Source: Oscillospiraceae bacterium
Lineage (GTDB): Bacteria; Bacillota; Clostridia; Oscillospirales; Ruminococcaceae
Direction: 5' to 3'
DNA length: 64,000 nucleotides
Assembly: GCA_009784825.1 (NCBI GenBank)
Contig: WQXO01000006.1
Span: forward strand, 1 to 64,000
The position numbers were made by a program, and so were the translations under genes. How positions within the stretch are numbered: the first letter of the stretch is position 1; the number at the start of each line of letters is the position of its first letter. Of this stretch, positions 1 through 9,080 are shown one piece after another. The notes below the pieces were generated by a model. That model ran no database searches. It was not told where the DNA came from and saw only the letters and a program-made list of their open reading frames with translations.

Positions 1-301
1 AAAGCAATAAAGTAACTTTTTCGCCTTTTCCTAAAATCGCTTTGTGTTTATCTTGTTCGCCATTCGGAATAAAAATAACATCATTCTTTTTATAGCGTTC
101 AACATTTCCGTTGTAGTCAATTGCAAATGTGCCATCAAGAACATAGCCCGCATGACCCTTTTCACACCAATCATGTTCAATAAATCCCTCTGAAAATTCA
201 AGGAGCTTTATTTCTTGATTGCCGTTGACAAATGATTTATAGCGCATTCCTAAAACAGGTTCGTTCCATTGTAATTTATCAAATTCTATAAGGTGATTCA
301 T
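1..301 (-). CDS. Cupin-domain protein (C-terminus cut by window edge)
   Basis: This reading frame starts at an ATG (299-301) preceded by a GGGAG ribosome binding site and runs off the left edge of the window after 100 codons. The visible part is a small beta-rich protein resembling single-domain cupins. It holds HDWCEKGHAGYVLDGTF, then a segment ending in DVIFIPNGEQDKHK, the usual spacing of cupin motifs 1 and 2. Proteins of this kind bind a metal or small ligand, and many are stand-alone with no assigned substrate. No neighbour within the window suggests a pathway, so the function is open. The family call is fairly good; the substrate is unknown. Confidence 0.7.
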   Translation of the reverse strand, partial: MNHLIEFDKLQWNEPVLGMRYKSFVNGNQEIKLLEFSEGFIEHDWCEKGHAGYVLDGTFAIDYNGNVERYKKNDVIFIPNGEQDKHKAILGKGEKVTLLL

Positions 302-429
302 TATCGTTCTCCCTGCACATTATATAAAATCTATGTAGTTACCCACTCTACCCATTTTAACATAAAACAGTTTGAATTGCAAACACTATTTTCCGCAACA
401 CTCATCATATGTTAATTCTGCTGTATATA

Positions 430-948
430 TTAAGAATTAATTTTATGGTGAATATAATCCTTAAATTCTTTGTATTGTATTTCTGACTCAAAAACAGAAA
501 GCGGGATAATAAATGCCTGCATTGAACTGAAATATATGTATATGGCTTTTCCTTCAAAGAGTTTTATTATGGTTTCATATTTTATTTTAGTCTCGGTTAT
601 TTCTGTAATCTCGTAAATATAATCTTCTTCAAAAATAATAGTAACCTCTGAACCCATCGGTAATTTCCCGCGTTTCTTGGTTATCTTGATTATTATCCTC
701 ACTGTAAGCATCTCAATAGGTTTATAAAAAACGATTAATGACACACCTAAAATACCATAACTGATAAAATAGTATAGAATAAAACCTTCATCAGTAAATG
801 ATTTCAGTATTACCAATACTAAAAATCCAATAGCTATAACCAAGCGAAAAACAATACTAAAAACTCTATTTGCCAAGTCGTTAGACAAATAATGCTTGTT
901 AAACTCTAAATAATCCTTTTCGTTCAACGAAAACTTGAATTGATACAT
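430..948 (-). CDS. YcxB-like membrane protein
   Basis: This is a 172-residue protein with two membrane helices close together (about residues 33-50 and 57-76) and a soluble C-terminal half rich in beta strands (motif EVTIIFEEDYIYE). That layout matches the YcxB family: a short cytoplasmic N-terminus, a hairpin of two helices and a PH-like C-terminal domain of unknown role. The start is well supported by GGGGGAGG just upstream of the ATG and by a consensus promoter at 977-1005. It appears to be a single-gene transcript. Family assignment is by overall pattern; no biochemical function is implied. Confidence 0.65.
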   Translation of the reverse strand: MYQFKFSLNEKDYLEFNKHYLSNDLANRVFSIVFRLVIAIGFLVLVILKSFTDEGFILYYFISYGILGVSLIVFYKPIEMLTVRIIIKITKKRGKLPMGSEVTIIFEEDYIYEITEITETKIKYETIIKLFEGKAIYIYFSSMQAFIIPLSVFESEIQYKEFKDYIHHKINS

Positions 949-976
949 ATGAACCTCCCCCTATATAATGTTTATA

Positions 977-1005
977 ATTATATAGTATTTCCCAAATAAT
1001 GTCAA
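977..1005 (-). promoter_or_regulatory. Sigma-A type promoter of the YcxB-like gene
   Basis: Reading the minus strand, TTGACA (1000-1005) is separated by exactly 17 bases from TATAAT (977-982), both perfect matches. The predicted start of transcription is about 20 bases upstream of the start codon at 948. Confidence 0.8.
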
Positions 1006-1031
1006 GTTCGCCAAAACTGAATAAAGAATAA

Positions 1032-1052
1032 GAGGCGGGTAATTCCCGCCTC
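1032..1052 (-). terminator. Stem-loop terminator after the 1059-1592 gene
   Basis: GAGGCGGG and CCCGCCTC form a perfect 8-bp stem with a 5-base loop directly after the stop codon of the minus-strand gene ending at 1059, followed on that strand by a U-rich tail (TTATTCTTT). Confidence 0.8.
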
Positions 1053-1058
1053 GATTTA

Positions 1059-1592
1059 TTACAAATTACAACACTTCACAATCCCGCAGGTCAGCATATC
1101 CGCCATACTAATCGCCTCTTTCTCAACCGCCGCAAACGCTTCAATATCTTTTTTATACTTCTTTGCCAACCGTGCCGCAACCTCCGTTTTTGTCAAATCA
1201 AGATGTGTGAAAAGCATTTTCTTCCACTCACAAAACTCGTAGCACGGGTTCATGCAATGTAGTGCCTTTGCCATTTTCTCTGCGTTTATGTACCAACTCT
1301 TGTCTAACTCATCGGCGTTTTTACTCCCGTCACGTAATGCGGTAATCAGCTCGGCACCGATATTCAAATGCTCTGTAAGCAGACGTTCAACCTCACACGC
1401 ACAATCATGCGGAAAATACTTCTTAAAAATACAAGCTATGTCCTTAGGGTTCTGCAACAGACGTGCTGCCGTGTCCGATTGGTCATCTAATTTTTCCGCA
1501 ATGCTGATTAATAATAACCGTGTCCAATAAACGTGCTGTAACCAGACTAAACGCATACACTCCTTTAATTCTGTGTTTCTTTTTTGATTCAT
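1059..1592 (-). CDS. Conserved all-helical protein of unknown function
   Basis: A 177-residue, cysteine-containing, almost wholly alpha-helical protein. I place the start at 1592 (MNQKRN) because GGAGG lies the right distance upstream of it; an earlier ATG at 1607 overlaps that ribosome binding site. The segment LVWLQHVYWTRLLLISIAE and the later HLDLTKTEVAARLAKKY resemble an uncharacterised Clostridia/Bacillus family of about 175 residues that looks like a four-helix bundle. No catalytic motif is evident. An 8+8 inverted repeat at 1607-1629 covers its promoter region, so it may be regulated. Function unknown. Confidence 0.6.
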   Translation of the reverse strand: MNQKRNTELKECMRLVWLQHVYWTRLLLISIAEKLDDQSDTAARLLQNPKDIACIFKKYFPHDCACEVERLLTEHLNIGAELITALRDGSKNADELDKSWYINAEKMAKALHCMNPCYEFCEWKKMLFTHLDLTKTEVAARLAKKYKKDIEAFAAVEKEAISMADMLTCGIVKCCNL

Positions 1593-1606
1593 AAAAAATA
1601 CCTCCA

Positions 1607-1629
1607 ATATGATATAATACTTATCATAT
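1607..1629 (-). promoter_or_regulatory. Inverted-repeat operator candidate upstream of the helical protein
   Basis: ATATGATA (1607-1614) and TATCATAT (1622-1629) form a perfect 8-bp inverted repeat with a 7-base centre, directly upstream of the ribosome binding site of the gene starting at 1592. On the minus strand the centre supplies a TATTAT-like -10. The position suits a repressor site; no regulator can be named. Confidence 0.4.
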
Positions 1630-1662
1630 GACGGGAGGTATGTTAATGTGAGGGATAATATG

Positions 1663-1938
1663 CTATCCCCTTTCGATTGATACTAATTCGGCGTCAGGGT
1701 TATTTTCCATAAAACGGATTATTTCTTCAAGAGAGTTCTGTGCGTGAGCCATATCTCCGGAAACAACCGCAATTCCGACAGTCAGAGTTCGGTAAATGTC
1801 CTGTGTGTCTACTTCCGAAACAGATACGTTAAATCGCTGCCGTGTCTTGTCAATAAGACTGCGGCAGATTTGGCGTTTGTCTTTAAGCGAATCAGCGTGG
1901 TGAATGTGGAAAGTCAGACAGGCGGTTAATGTATGCAT
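1663..1938 (-). CDS. ylxP: DUF503 family protein (YlxP-like)
   Basis: This 91-residue protein has the features of the DUF503/YlxP family: an N-terminal strand (TACLTFHIHHADSLKDKRQI), the SLKDKR motif at residues 17-22, a central VSVSEVDTQD and a C-terminal EEIIRFME helix. YlxP is a small ferredoxin-fold protein usually found near infB-rbfA; in Bacillus it has been linked to ribosome assembly, but here the translation genes are absent and the gene follows the RelA/SpoT-domain gene by 28 bases. GAGGT precedes the ATG. The stop codon sits in a GGGATA/TATCCC stem (1652-1669). Length is typical and no key residue is missing. Confidence 0.75.
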   Translation of the reverse strand: MHTLTACLTFHIHHADSLKDKRQICRSLIDKTRQRFNVSVSEVDTQDIYRTLTVGIAVVSGDMAHAQNSLEEIIRFMENNPDAELVSIERG

Positions 1939-1966
1939 GAGTTACCTCGTTGAATAAGATATAGTA

Positions 1967-3010
1967 TTAAAATTGAATTCCTATATTATATTTTTCACAA
2001 ATACTATCAATATTAATATGTTTATAACAATCCTTATAAAATTGATATGACTCATAATCAAATGCTTCCCAATTTCTGTTCCATACTTGATTAAAGTACT
2101 TATCTGTGTTTGAAATAATCATAACATCTCTAATCAAACCACTATAATTGGTATTTGTAATGTTTTTATAATTATTGAGAAACTCATCGGTAATTATTGA
2201 ATTCAACTTTGCTATTGTATTTATTCCAAAATCTTTTAACTCTTGTATTATTAATGCATTGCGATTACCAAAAACCTTTTCAACATTATTAAAACCTTTA
2301 AATTTTTCATCTAAATATTCATTTAGAGAGGCAGAATTTATTTCAATTTCAAGTTTGCTCTCCTTAATATTCGTACTGACATTTTTCTTATATTCCGTCA
2401 AATTATTAGAGAGTTTTTGGAATTCCATATCCATTAATTCAAGTGTTCCGGCGATTAAATAGAATTCTCTTTCTATTTCTTTTGGTAGCTTTCCTGCAAA
2501 TTTATATCCGTTATCGTGTTCAATTTCCGCCCATGCATGCTGTAACAATGTCCTAATTTGTATTTCAAACACCTTATCCACAAAATGCTGATTTTCAGGC
2601 AATTCACGCCTTGTAGCGTTTAGCTTTAATACATAGTGGACAGATTGATAACCCACTTCATTTCCTTTCAACTTTTGAGTTTTATCATCTTCCTCAACAA
2701 CGTCAAACGCCTTCTTGATTAGATTACAGACCTTATCAACATCCTCTAAAATAAGTGTAATTACACGAATCCCAACAACATCATTCATTTGATTTATACC
2801 GCTATATCTTTTATCTTCATATTTCTTAAGAAAGCTGTCTTTCTTTTTTACTCTCCCGTTTACTATATGTACATGTAATTTTTCTGATTCTATAATATCT
2901 CTGATTATTTTTTCCATTTCTAAACAAAATTTATCATTTGTTAGTTTGTTATCATCATACCATTTTCCTGTTTCAGACTTACTCATTTTTGAAGTTTCAT
3001 TAACTGTCAT
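1967..3010 (-). CDS. Stand-alone RelA/SpoT-domain nucleotidyltransferase
   Basis: A 347-residue protein. The start at 3010 (MTVNETSK) has a strong GGAGGG site; an upstream in-frame ATG at 3088 lies before the likely transcription start. Residues about 20-190 carry the RelA/SpoT synthetase fold: RVKKKDSFLKK (ATP-binding G-loop region), NDVVGIRVI (metal-binding Asp), GYQSVHYVL and FEIQIRTLLQHAWAEIEH. There is no HD hydrolase, TGS or ACT domain. The C-terminal 150 residues are helical and do not resemble a known domain. Such enzymes make (p)ppGpp or related alarmones; related single-domain proteins include toxins that pyrophosphorylate adenosine nucleotides or tRNA. No adjacent antitoxin is obvious, so a housekeeping small synthetase is equally possible. 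Confidence 0.75.
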   Translation of the reverse strand: MTVNETSKMSKSETGKWYDDNKLTNDKFCLEMEKIIRDIIESEKLHVHIVNGRVKKKDSFLKKYEDKRYSGINQMNDVVGIRVITLILEDVDKVCNLIKKAFDVVEEDDKTQKLKGNEVGYQSVHYVLKLNATRRELPENQHFVDKVFEIQIRTLLQHAWAEIEHDNGYKFAGKLPKEIEREFYLIAGTLELMDMEFQKLSNNLTEYKKNVSTNIKESKLEIEINSASLNEYLDEKFKGFNNVEKVFGNRNALIIQELKDFGINTIAKLNSIITDEFLNNYKNITNTNYSGLIRDVMIISNTDKYFNQVWNRNWEAFDYESYQFYKDCYKHINIDSICEKYNIGIQF

Positions 3011-3053
3011 TATAAACCCTCCGTTTTTTACATTTCCTTTGAATACTTTATAA

Positions 3054-3082
3054 AATATACCATAATTATATAGTATTGTCAA
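3054..3082 (-). promoter_or_regulatory. Sigma-A type promoter of the RelA/SpoT-domain gene
   Basis: On the minus strand TTGACA (3077-3082), a 17-base spacer and TATATT (3054-3059), preceded by an extended TGG. The transcription start falls near 3047, downstream of the ATG at 3088, which supports the start codon at 3010. Confidence 0.75.
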
Positions 3083-3088
3083 TAACAC

Positions 3089-3115
3089 TAAACCCGTCCT
3101 ACCTGAACGGGTTTA
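3089..3115 (-). terminator. Terminator of spoVT
   Basis: TAAACCCGT and ACGGGTTTA form a 9-bp stem around a 9-base loop, 20 bases after the spoVT stop codon and just before the promoter of the next gene. The U-tract after the stem is weak. Confidence 0.6.
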
Positions 3116-3135
3116 CTCTATACATAATTAATCCC

Positions 3136-3678
3136 CTACTCTTCCATCTGCTTACTGAAATACATTGCCGCCGCATTAACCAACGCCGTCTGCTCCGGAT
3201 TAGCATACTCATGCCCCTCTGAAGCGAGCATCATGACTGCCCCGCTGACATCACCCTGCGAGATTATCGGAGAACACGCAATGGCATACCTGTCCATTCC
3301 CTCAATCGGGGTCAACCGCTTATCCTCATATGATTTATAAACATGCGATTTCCGCTGTTCGATTAAGTCTTCTAATGAGTTAGAAACACGCCTTTCGAGA
3401 ATTTCCTTTTTCTGTATTCCCGAAGCGGCAATAACATGGTCACGGTCGCAGATTACCGCAGGACACCCGCCGATTTTCGATAACACATCAGCATATTGAG
3501 TAGCGATACTGGAAATTTCTCCAACAGGGGAGTATTTTTTGAAAATGACCTCGCCGTCTACGTTAGTGTATATTTCAAGAGGGTCGCCTTCCCGTATCCT
3601 CATAGTCCTTCTAATCTCCTTCGGGATAACCACACGCCCCAAATCGTCTATTCTTCTTACAATGCCTGTTGCTTTCAT
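3136..3678 (-). CDS. spoVT: Stage V sporulation protein T
   Basis: This 180-residue protein matches SpoVT, a forespore transcription factor that tunes sigma-G dependent genes in Bacillus. The N-terminal 50 residues are an AbrB-type swapped-hairpin DNA-binding domain (ATGIVRRIDDLGRVVIPKEI, then REGDPLEIY). Residues about 60-178 form the GAF-like regulatory domain (GGCPAVICDRD, PIISQGDVSGAVMM). The start at 3678 follows GGAGG at normal distance, and the length equals that of the family; an in-frame upstream extension to 4035 is an artefact overlapping the divergent kinase gene. A sigma-G-like promoter lies at 3716-3744. Its presence is good evidence for an endospore former. Confidence 0.95.
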   Translation of the reverse strand: MKATGIVRRIDDLGRVVIPKEIRRTMRIREGDPLEIYTNVDGEVIFKKYSPVGEISSIATQYADVLSKIGGCPAVICDRDHVIAASGIQKKEILERRVSNSLEDLIEQRKSHVYKSYEDKRLTPIEGMDRYAIACSPIISQGDVSGAVMMLASEGHEYANPEQTALVNAAAMYFSKQMEE

Positions 3679-3715
3679 ATATAAATTCCTCCAAAATTGT
3701 AAATTTTCATGAAAA

Positions 3716-3744
3716 TAGTATTTGTAAATTCGGGGAGTATATAC
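3716..3744 (-). promoter_or_regulatory. Sigma-G/F-like promoter of spoVT
   Basis: On the minus strand GTATA (3740-3744) is followed after 17 bases by AATACTA (3716-3722), close to the forespore sigma-G consensus GHATR-17/18-CATNHTA with one mismatch in the -10. spoVT belongs to the sigma-G regulon in Bacillus, which fits. This is a pattern match only. Confidence 0.5.
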
Positions 3745-3777
3745 CAAAGAATTTTTATCGTTTTTTACACTTTTGTA

Positions 3778-3806
3778 TTGCTTATTTAAATAACTCATGT
3801 TATAAT
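3778..3806 (+). promoter_or_regulatory. Extended -10 promoter of the large hybrid kinase
   Basis: TGTTATAAT (extended -10, hexamer 3801-3806) with a weak TTGCTT -35 (3778-3783) at 17-base spacing. Transcription would start near 3813, past the first in-frame ATG at 3805, so the true start codon is downstream. Confidence 0.55.
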
Positions 3807-3849
3807 GTTCTATAAAATGATTATTATGACCACAGCAACTGAGGTAAAT

Positions 3850-6800
3850 ATGAACGAGAACAATAAAAAATCGGCTGACCAAGCCGAATTCTCTCAAAAT
3901 TTTGAAACCACCCGAAGCATACTGAACAATATCGACGCCATGATTTATGTAACCGTTCCCGACACAGGCGAAATATTGTTCATCAACGAGCATATGAAAC
4001 AACACTATGGGCTTAAGGGTGACATAGTGGGACAAACCTGCTACAAGGTCTTACAGGACGGTATGGACAGCAGGTGCGAGTTCTGCCCATGCTTCCGATT
4101 AGACAAAAGCCCGGACGATATTGTCGTTTGGGAGGAACACAGCTCACTTACCGGTCGTACATACAAGAATACCGACCGTTACATAAACTGGGCAGACGGG
4201 AAGAAAGTCCACCTGCAACACTCGGTTGATATTACCGATATGATGGAAACACAAGTCTCTCTTAAAATAAACCTCGAACGTATAGAAAGAAGAGACAACC
4301 TGTTACAGGCAGTGAACCAAGCTGCCGCTTTACTGCTTAATGTCAGTGACGATGATGATATTATATCTTCAATTGCGACAAGCTTGGAGCTTGTGGGTAA
4401 CGCCATAAACGCCGACCGTGTTCATATTTGGAAAAATGAGTTAATCGACGGAAAAATGCACTTCTTTCTCTCATATACATGGGTGAGCGAAGCGGCAAAA
4501 AACCTCACTCCCGTTCCCCTTGGGGACAGGTTTTCCCACGACCGGTTCGACAACTGGAAAAAGACATTCATGAAAGGCAAATGTATAAACGGAATAGTCT
4601 CCCAAATGTCACAGGAATACCAAGATTTTTTCAATGAGGTTGACATAAAATCAGTTACGTTAATTCCGCTGTTCCATAACGAGCAGTTATGGGGAATGTT
4701 CAGCATTGATGACTGCACGAATGAGCGAACCCTCCCCGAAAAGGAAATCAGTATTCTGCGTTCAATCAGCCTCATGATGGTAAGCTCAATCAGCCGCTAT
4801 TCATTAATCACAAAAATGAATGAAGCCGGTGAGCGTTCAATGCTCATGTTAGACTCGGCTCCATTATGTGCACAAATCTGGGACAGAAACCTCAACACTG
4901 TCGATTGCAACGAAGCGGCAGTCAAGCTTTACGGGTTTAAGGACAAACAGGAATACGCTGAAAAATTTATAACCCACTGCAACCCCGAATACCAGCCGGA
5001 CGGCAGGCGTTCCGACGAAAAAGCGGTGGCATTAGTTAATGAAGCCTTTGAAAAAGGCTCATGTATTTTCGACTGGATGCATAAAATGCCGTACAACGAC
5101 ACGCCTATGCCGGCAGACGTTGTACTTGTCAGAGTGAAATACGGTGGCAACGATGTTGTAATCGGTTACACTCGTGACATGCGTGAACATTACAATATGA
5201 TGAAAAAAATCGCAAAACACGATGAAATGCTGTGGGCGGTAAACCAAATTGCGGTTTTGTTGCTTAATACCGATATTAAGCTATTTAAAACAGCCATGCA
5301 GGAAAGCATGAGGGTTATCGCATACGCTGTAAACGTCGACCGTGTATATATCTGGAAAAATCATAATGTAGACGGGCAATTGTATGCTTCTCAATTGTTC
5401 CAGTGGTCTGAAAAAGGCACAGTTTATTCAAGCACCGAAAAGTTTTACACATATAACGAGCTCTTCCCCGGCTGGGAGGAAGACTTGTCGAGGGGTGAGT
5501 ATAAAAACGGTCCTGTCAGTCAAATGTCGCAAGAACTGCAGGAGCTGTTAAAACCGGCAGGCATCGTGTCTATAGTAGTAGTGCCGATATTCATGGAAAA
5601 CCAGTTTTGGGGTTTTATCGGCTTCGACGACTTTTATAAAGAACGGTCATTCACAGCGGAGGAAGAGGCTATTCTTAATTCTGCCAGCTTGCTGTTTGCC
5701 AACGCCTTTGTCCGCAACGAAATGATTGTCGACATGCAAGACTCAGCCAAACAGCTGCACGAGCAGGATAAACTATTGCGTGCCGTTAATCAGGCATCTA
5801 CCTTGCTGTTAACAACCAAAGAGGGCGAAAGCATAGAGGCTTCGCTTAAAGCAGGTATGGAAATCATCGGCAACTCCATAGCTGCCGACCGCATTCATAT
5901 TTGGCAAAACATGTCAGTTGACGGTGGTGTGCATTTTGTGCGGATTTATGAATGGTTCAACGATATAGGCAGTGAAAAATTTAAAGTTCCCGACGGTGTA
6001 ATGACTCCTTTTTCAAAAATGGCTGAATGGGAGGCAAAATTCAAACGCAAAGAATATGTGGGCGGCTGCCCCGTTTCAAAAATGTCACCCGAAGAAAATG
6101 AATACTTCACATCCTTTGACGTGAAATCGGTTATTCTCATTCCCTTATTTTTAGACGAGCATTTCTGGGGCGTGGTCAGTCTTGACGATTGTATCAGTGA
6201 GCGTTATTTATCCGAGGAAGAAATTTCTATTCTGCGTTCAATCAGCCTGATAATGGCGAGTGCAATTAACCGTAACGCCTTAATCGAAAAACGCACACGT
6301 GAGCTTGCAATGCAAACAGCAACCATGACCACCTTATTCGATGCAATCCCCGACCTCATTTTCACAAAGGATAAAAACCTGCGGTTCATGCACTTTAACA
6401 AGGTTTTCATGGAACACTCGGGCAAAACTAAGGAAGAACTCATCGGGAAAAACGATGAAGAGTTATTCGATTTCCCTGCCGAAATGGTGGCATGGTACAA
6501 GGAGAAAGACCTCGAAACAATGCATGGAGGGATTCCGGTTACAGTTGACGAAATTATCCCCCACGTCAACGGAACAAACCCGCTTTTTGAAACTACAAAA
6601 GTACCGCTCGTGTTAGACGGTGAATCCATCGGTATTCTCGGTATATCTCGTGATATAACCGAGCGAAAGGAAAAAGAGCAAAAAGCAAAAGAACAATTAG
6701 AATATACAAAAACGCTCACTGACGCCTTAGCGAAAATCACAAAATCGCCGACTATTTCAACAGGTGATTTAAAAGCCGCCTCCGACATTATTGCACGTGA

Positions 6801-9063
6801 AGCCTGTAAAGCCATTAACACCCATCGTATAGGAATGTGGTACATCGCTGAAGACAAAAGCTCGTTAAAGAATATCTCCTGCTATGACAGTAATTTGGAA
6901 GTATGTGTCATTCAGGAGGATTTTGACCTGATTACCCGCCCGAAATACATCGAACGCTTACAAAGCGAGCGTTCAGTCGCCACTAATACTTCTGAGGAAT
7001 GTAATGAAGCGTTCGGGGAATACGGTTCACTTTTATGTGCAACTCTCGATGCTCCCATTCGTATTGACGGTAAACTCATCGGTGTGGTATGTATCGAGCA
7101 GGAAGCCTGTGAAGAATACCCCGACAAGCGGGAATGGATGATAGAGGAGCAGAACTTCTCGTCCTCGTTAGCGGATTTAATGGCACTTGCGATTTCCAGC
7201 CACGAACGTGTTAAAGCACAAACCGAGGCAGAAATGGCAAACAAATCCAAGTCCACGTTCCTCGCAAACATGTCTCACGAAATCCGCACCCCCATGAACG
7301 CTATATTAGGCACCACCGAAATTCTGTTCCAATACGAATCGCTACCCGTCGAAATTGAGGAAGGCTTAGGCAAAATATATAATTCCGGAGATTTACTGTT
7401 AGGTATAATTAACGATATATTAGACCTGTCGAAAATCGACGCAGGCAAGCTCGACATATCGGCACGCCTGTATAACGTCCCAAGCTTAATCAGCGATTCC
7501 GTACAGCTTAATATGATGCGTATTAATAACACATCAGTAAGGTTCGAGCTGCACGCAGACGAAAATATCCCCACAAGCCTAATCGGTGACGAGCTTCGTT
7601 TAAAACAAATATTAAACAATCTGCTCTCCAACGCTTTTAAATACACCGAGGAGGGTGAGGTTCTGCTGTCCGTTACCTTTGACAAACCGTCAAGCAGCCT
7701 TGTCATAAAAGTGCAGGATACAGGCTACGGTATGACAAAAGAACAATTGAGCATGCTTTTCGAGGAATACTCACGCTTCGACAACACCAGCAATAAATTC
7801 GTCGAAGGAACCGGGTTAGGCTTAGCCATAACACAGCGTCTGATATACCTGATGAACGGTGAAATCAATGTGGAAAGTGAACCCGGGAAAGGTTCGCTGT
7901 TCACAATAAAAATCCCGCAGGAAACAATAAACGATGAGGTTATCGGCGAAGAATTGTCAACAAACCTTAAAAACTTCCGTGCAAATTATATGACCAACAG
8001 AGAAAGACGGCGTGTAGTGCGTGACTATATGCCCTACGGAAAAGTATTAGTGGTTGACGATGTGGAACCGAATTTATACGTTGCAGAAGGTCTTATGAAG
8101 CTATACCATCTTCAAATCAGAACAGCGTCCAGCGGGTTTGAGGCTATCGACATAATTAAAAGCGGCAATGTATTCGACGTAATTTTCATGGACCACATGA
8201 TGCCGGAAATGGACGGTATCGAAACCGTCAAGCATATCCGCGATTTCGGATACACCGGGTCTATCGTCGCTTTAACAGCCAACGCAGTAGCGGGACAGAC
8301 AGAGGTTTTCTTGGATAACGGGTTCGACGAGTTTATATCAAAGCCCATCGACATAAGGCACTTAAACCTTATATTAAACAAGCTTGTCCGTGATAAACAG
8401 CCTCCCGAGGTTATTGAAAACGCACGATTGCAAAAGGATGCCGTAACAGTCGAGAAAAAAACGCCACCCTCCCGCTTGCTTAATATGGAAACCAAAGGCA
8501 TTGATTTGAAAAAGGGACTTCTGAGATACGACTCAGACGAAGCGGCATACATAAAAATCCTTCGTTCATATGTTGCGAGTATCCGCTCCATGCTTGACAC
8601 AATCAAGGTTTTCAACGAGCAGGACGCCGCTAATTACAAAGTGAGGGTTCACGGAATAAAAGGTGCATGTCTTGGTATATTCGCCGACGAAATCGGGAAA
8701 AAAGCCGCCGCCCTCGAAACTGCGGCAAACGAAAAGGATTTCGACTTCATCAAAGATAATAACCCGCCATTTATTCTGTCAGCATATGAATTAGTTGAAA
8801 ATCTTTCGGCACTTCTCGCCTCTCTCGACGATGATAGCCCGAAATTGCAAAAAGCAAAGCCCGACACCGAGTTGTTGAAAAAACTGCTCTTCGCCTGCGA
8901 AACCTACAGCATGACCCAAGCAGACGAAGCAATGACAGAAATCAGCAAGTATAAATACGATGAGGACGATGGGCTTGTCGCCGAGCTGATGGAATACATG
9001 GATAATATGGATTATTCAAAAATCGCAGAAAGGCTTTCTTACTTAGGTCAGCCACTCACATAA
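3850..9063 (+). CDS. Multi-sensor hybrid histidine kinase (PAS/GAF, HisKA, HATPase, REC, Hpt)
   Basis: A cytoplasmic kinase of about 1737 residues; no membrane segments are visible. I choose the ATG at 3850 because GAGGT precedes it and the promoter -10 lies at 3801-3806. Order of domains: PAS (about 18-135, with a CEFCPC cysteine motif), GAF (150-320), PAS (330-450), GAF (459-620), GAF (641-805), PAS (828-935), GAF (951-1115), HisKA (NMSHEIRTP, His1143), HATPase (DELRLKQILNNLLSNAFKYT; GTGLGLAIT), REC (FMDHMMPEMDG, Asp1448) and Hpt (RVHGIKGAC, His1601). GAF 1-3 are close paralogues (each opens VNQ.A.LLL), so they arose by internal duplication. All phosphotransfer residues of a full relay are present. 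The next gene encodes a double receiver. The ligand is unknown. Confidence 0.92.
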   Translation: MNENNKKSADQAEFSQNFETTRSILNNIDAMIYVTVPDTGEILFINEHMKQHYGLKGDIVGQTCYKVLQDGMDSRCEFCPCFRLDKSPDDIVVWEEHSSLTGRTYKNTDRYINWADGKKVHLQHSVDITDMMETQVSLKINLERIERRDNLLQAVNQAAALLLNVSDDDDIISSIATSLELVGNAINADRVHIWKNELIDGKMHFFLSYTWVSEAAKNLTPVPLGDRFSHDRFDNWKKTFMKGKCINGIVSQMSQEYQDFFNEVDIKSVTLIPLFHNEQLWGMFSIDDCTNERTLPEKEISILRSISLMMVSSISRYSLITKMNEAGERSMLMLDSAPLCAQIWDRNLNTVDCNEAAVKLYGFKDKQEYAEKFITHCNPEYQPDGRRSDEKAVALVNEAFEKGSCIFDWMHKMPYNDTPMPADVVLVRVKYGGNDVVIGYTRDMREHYNMMKKIAKHDEMLWAVNQIAVLLLNTDIKLFKTAMQESMRVIAYAVNVDRVYIWKNHNVDGQLYASQLFQWSEKGTVYSSTEKFYTYNELFPGWEEDLSRGEYKNGPVSQMSQELQELLKPAGIVSIVVVPIFMENQFWGFIGFDDFYKERSFTAEEEAILNSASLLFANAFVRNEMIVDMQDSAKQLHEQDKLLRAVNQASTLLLTTKEGESIEASLKAGMEIIGNSIAADRIHIWQNMSVDGGVHFVRIYEWFNDIGSEKFKVPDGVMTPFSKMAEWEAKFKRKEYVGGCPVSKMSPEENEYFTSFDVKSVILIPLFLDEHFWGVVSLDDCISERYLSEEEISILRSISLIMASAINRNALIEKRTRELAMQTATMTTLFDAIPDLIFTKDKNLRFMHFNKVFMEHSGKTKEELIGKNDEELFDFPAEMVAWYKEKDLETMHGGIPVTVDEIIPHVNGTNPLFETTKVPLVLDGESIGILGISRDITERKEKEQKAKEQLEYTKTLTDALAKITKSPTISTGDLKAASDIIAREACKAINTHRIGMWYIAEDKSSLKNISCYDSNLEVCVIQEDFDLITRPKYIERLQSERSVATNTSEECNEAFGEYGSLLCATLDAPIRIDGKLIGVVCIEQEACEEYPDKREWMIEEQNFSSSLADLMALAISSHERVKAQTEAEMANKSKSTFLANMSHEIRTPMNAILGTTEILFQYESLPVEIEEGLGKIYNSGDLLLGIINDILDLSKIDAGKLDISARLYNVPSLISDSVQLNMMRINNTSVRFELHADENIPTSLIGDELRLKQILNNLLSNAFKYTEEGEVLLSVTFDKPSSSLVIKVQDTGYGMTKEQLSMLFEEYSRFDNTSNKFVEGTGLGLAITQRLIYLMNGEINVESEPGKGSLFTIKIPQETINDEVIGEELSTNLKNFRANYMTNRERRRVVRDYMPYGKVLVVDDVEPNLYVAEGLMKLYHLQIRTASSGFEAIDIIKSGNVFDVIFMDHMMPEMDGIETVKHIRDFGYTGSIVALTANAVAGQTEVFLDNGFDEFISKPIDIRHLNLILNKLVRDKQPPEVIENARLQKDAVTVEKKTPPSRLLNMETKGIDLKKGLLRYDSDEAAYIKILRSYVASIRSMLDTIKVFNEQDAANYKVRVHGIKGACLGIFADEIGKKAAALETAANEKDFDFIKDNNPPFILSAYELVENLSALLASLDDDSPKLQKAKPDTELLKKLLFACETYSMTQADEAMTEISKYKYDEDDGLVAELMEYMDNMDYSKIAERLSYLGQPLT

Positions 9064-9080
9064 TTAAGGAGGGTATTCTC

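Noticed and set aside
3679-4035. In-frame N-terminal extension of spoVT to 4035
   Set aside because: It overlaps the divergent kinase gene and both promoters; SpoVT proteins start at the AbrB domain (3678).
4179-8867. Several 60-220 residue open frames antisense to the large hybrid kinase
   Set aside because: They shadow a strongly supported gene, have no ribosome binding sites, and show no recognisable protein motifs.
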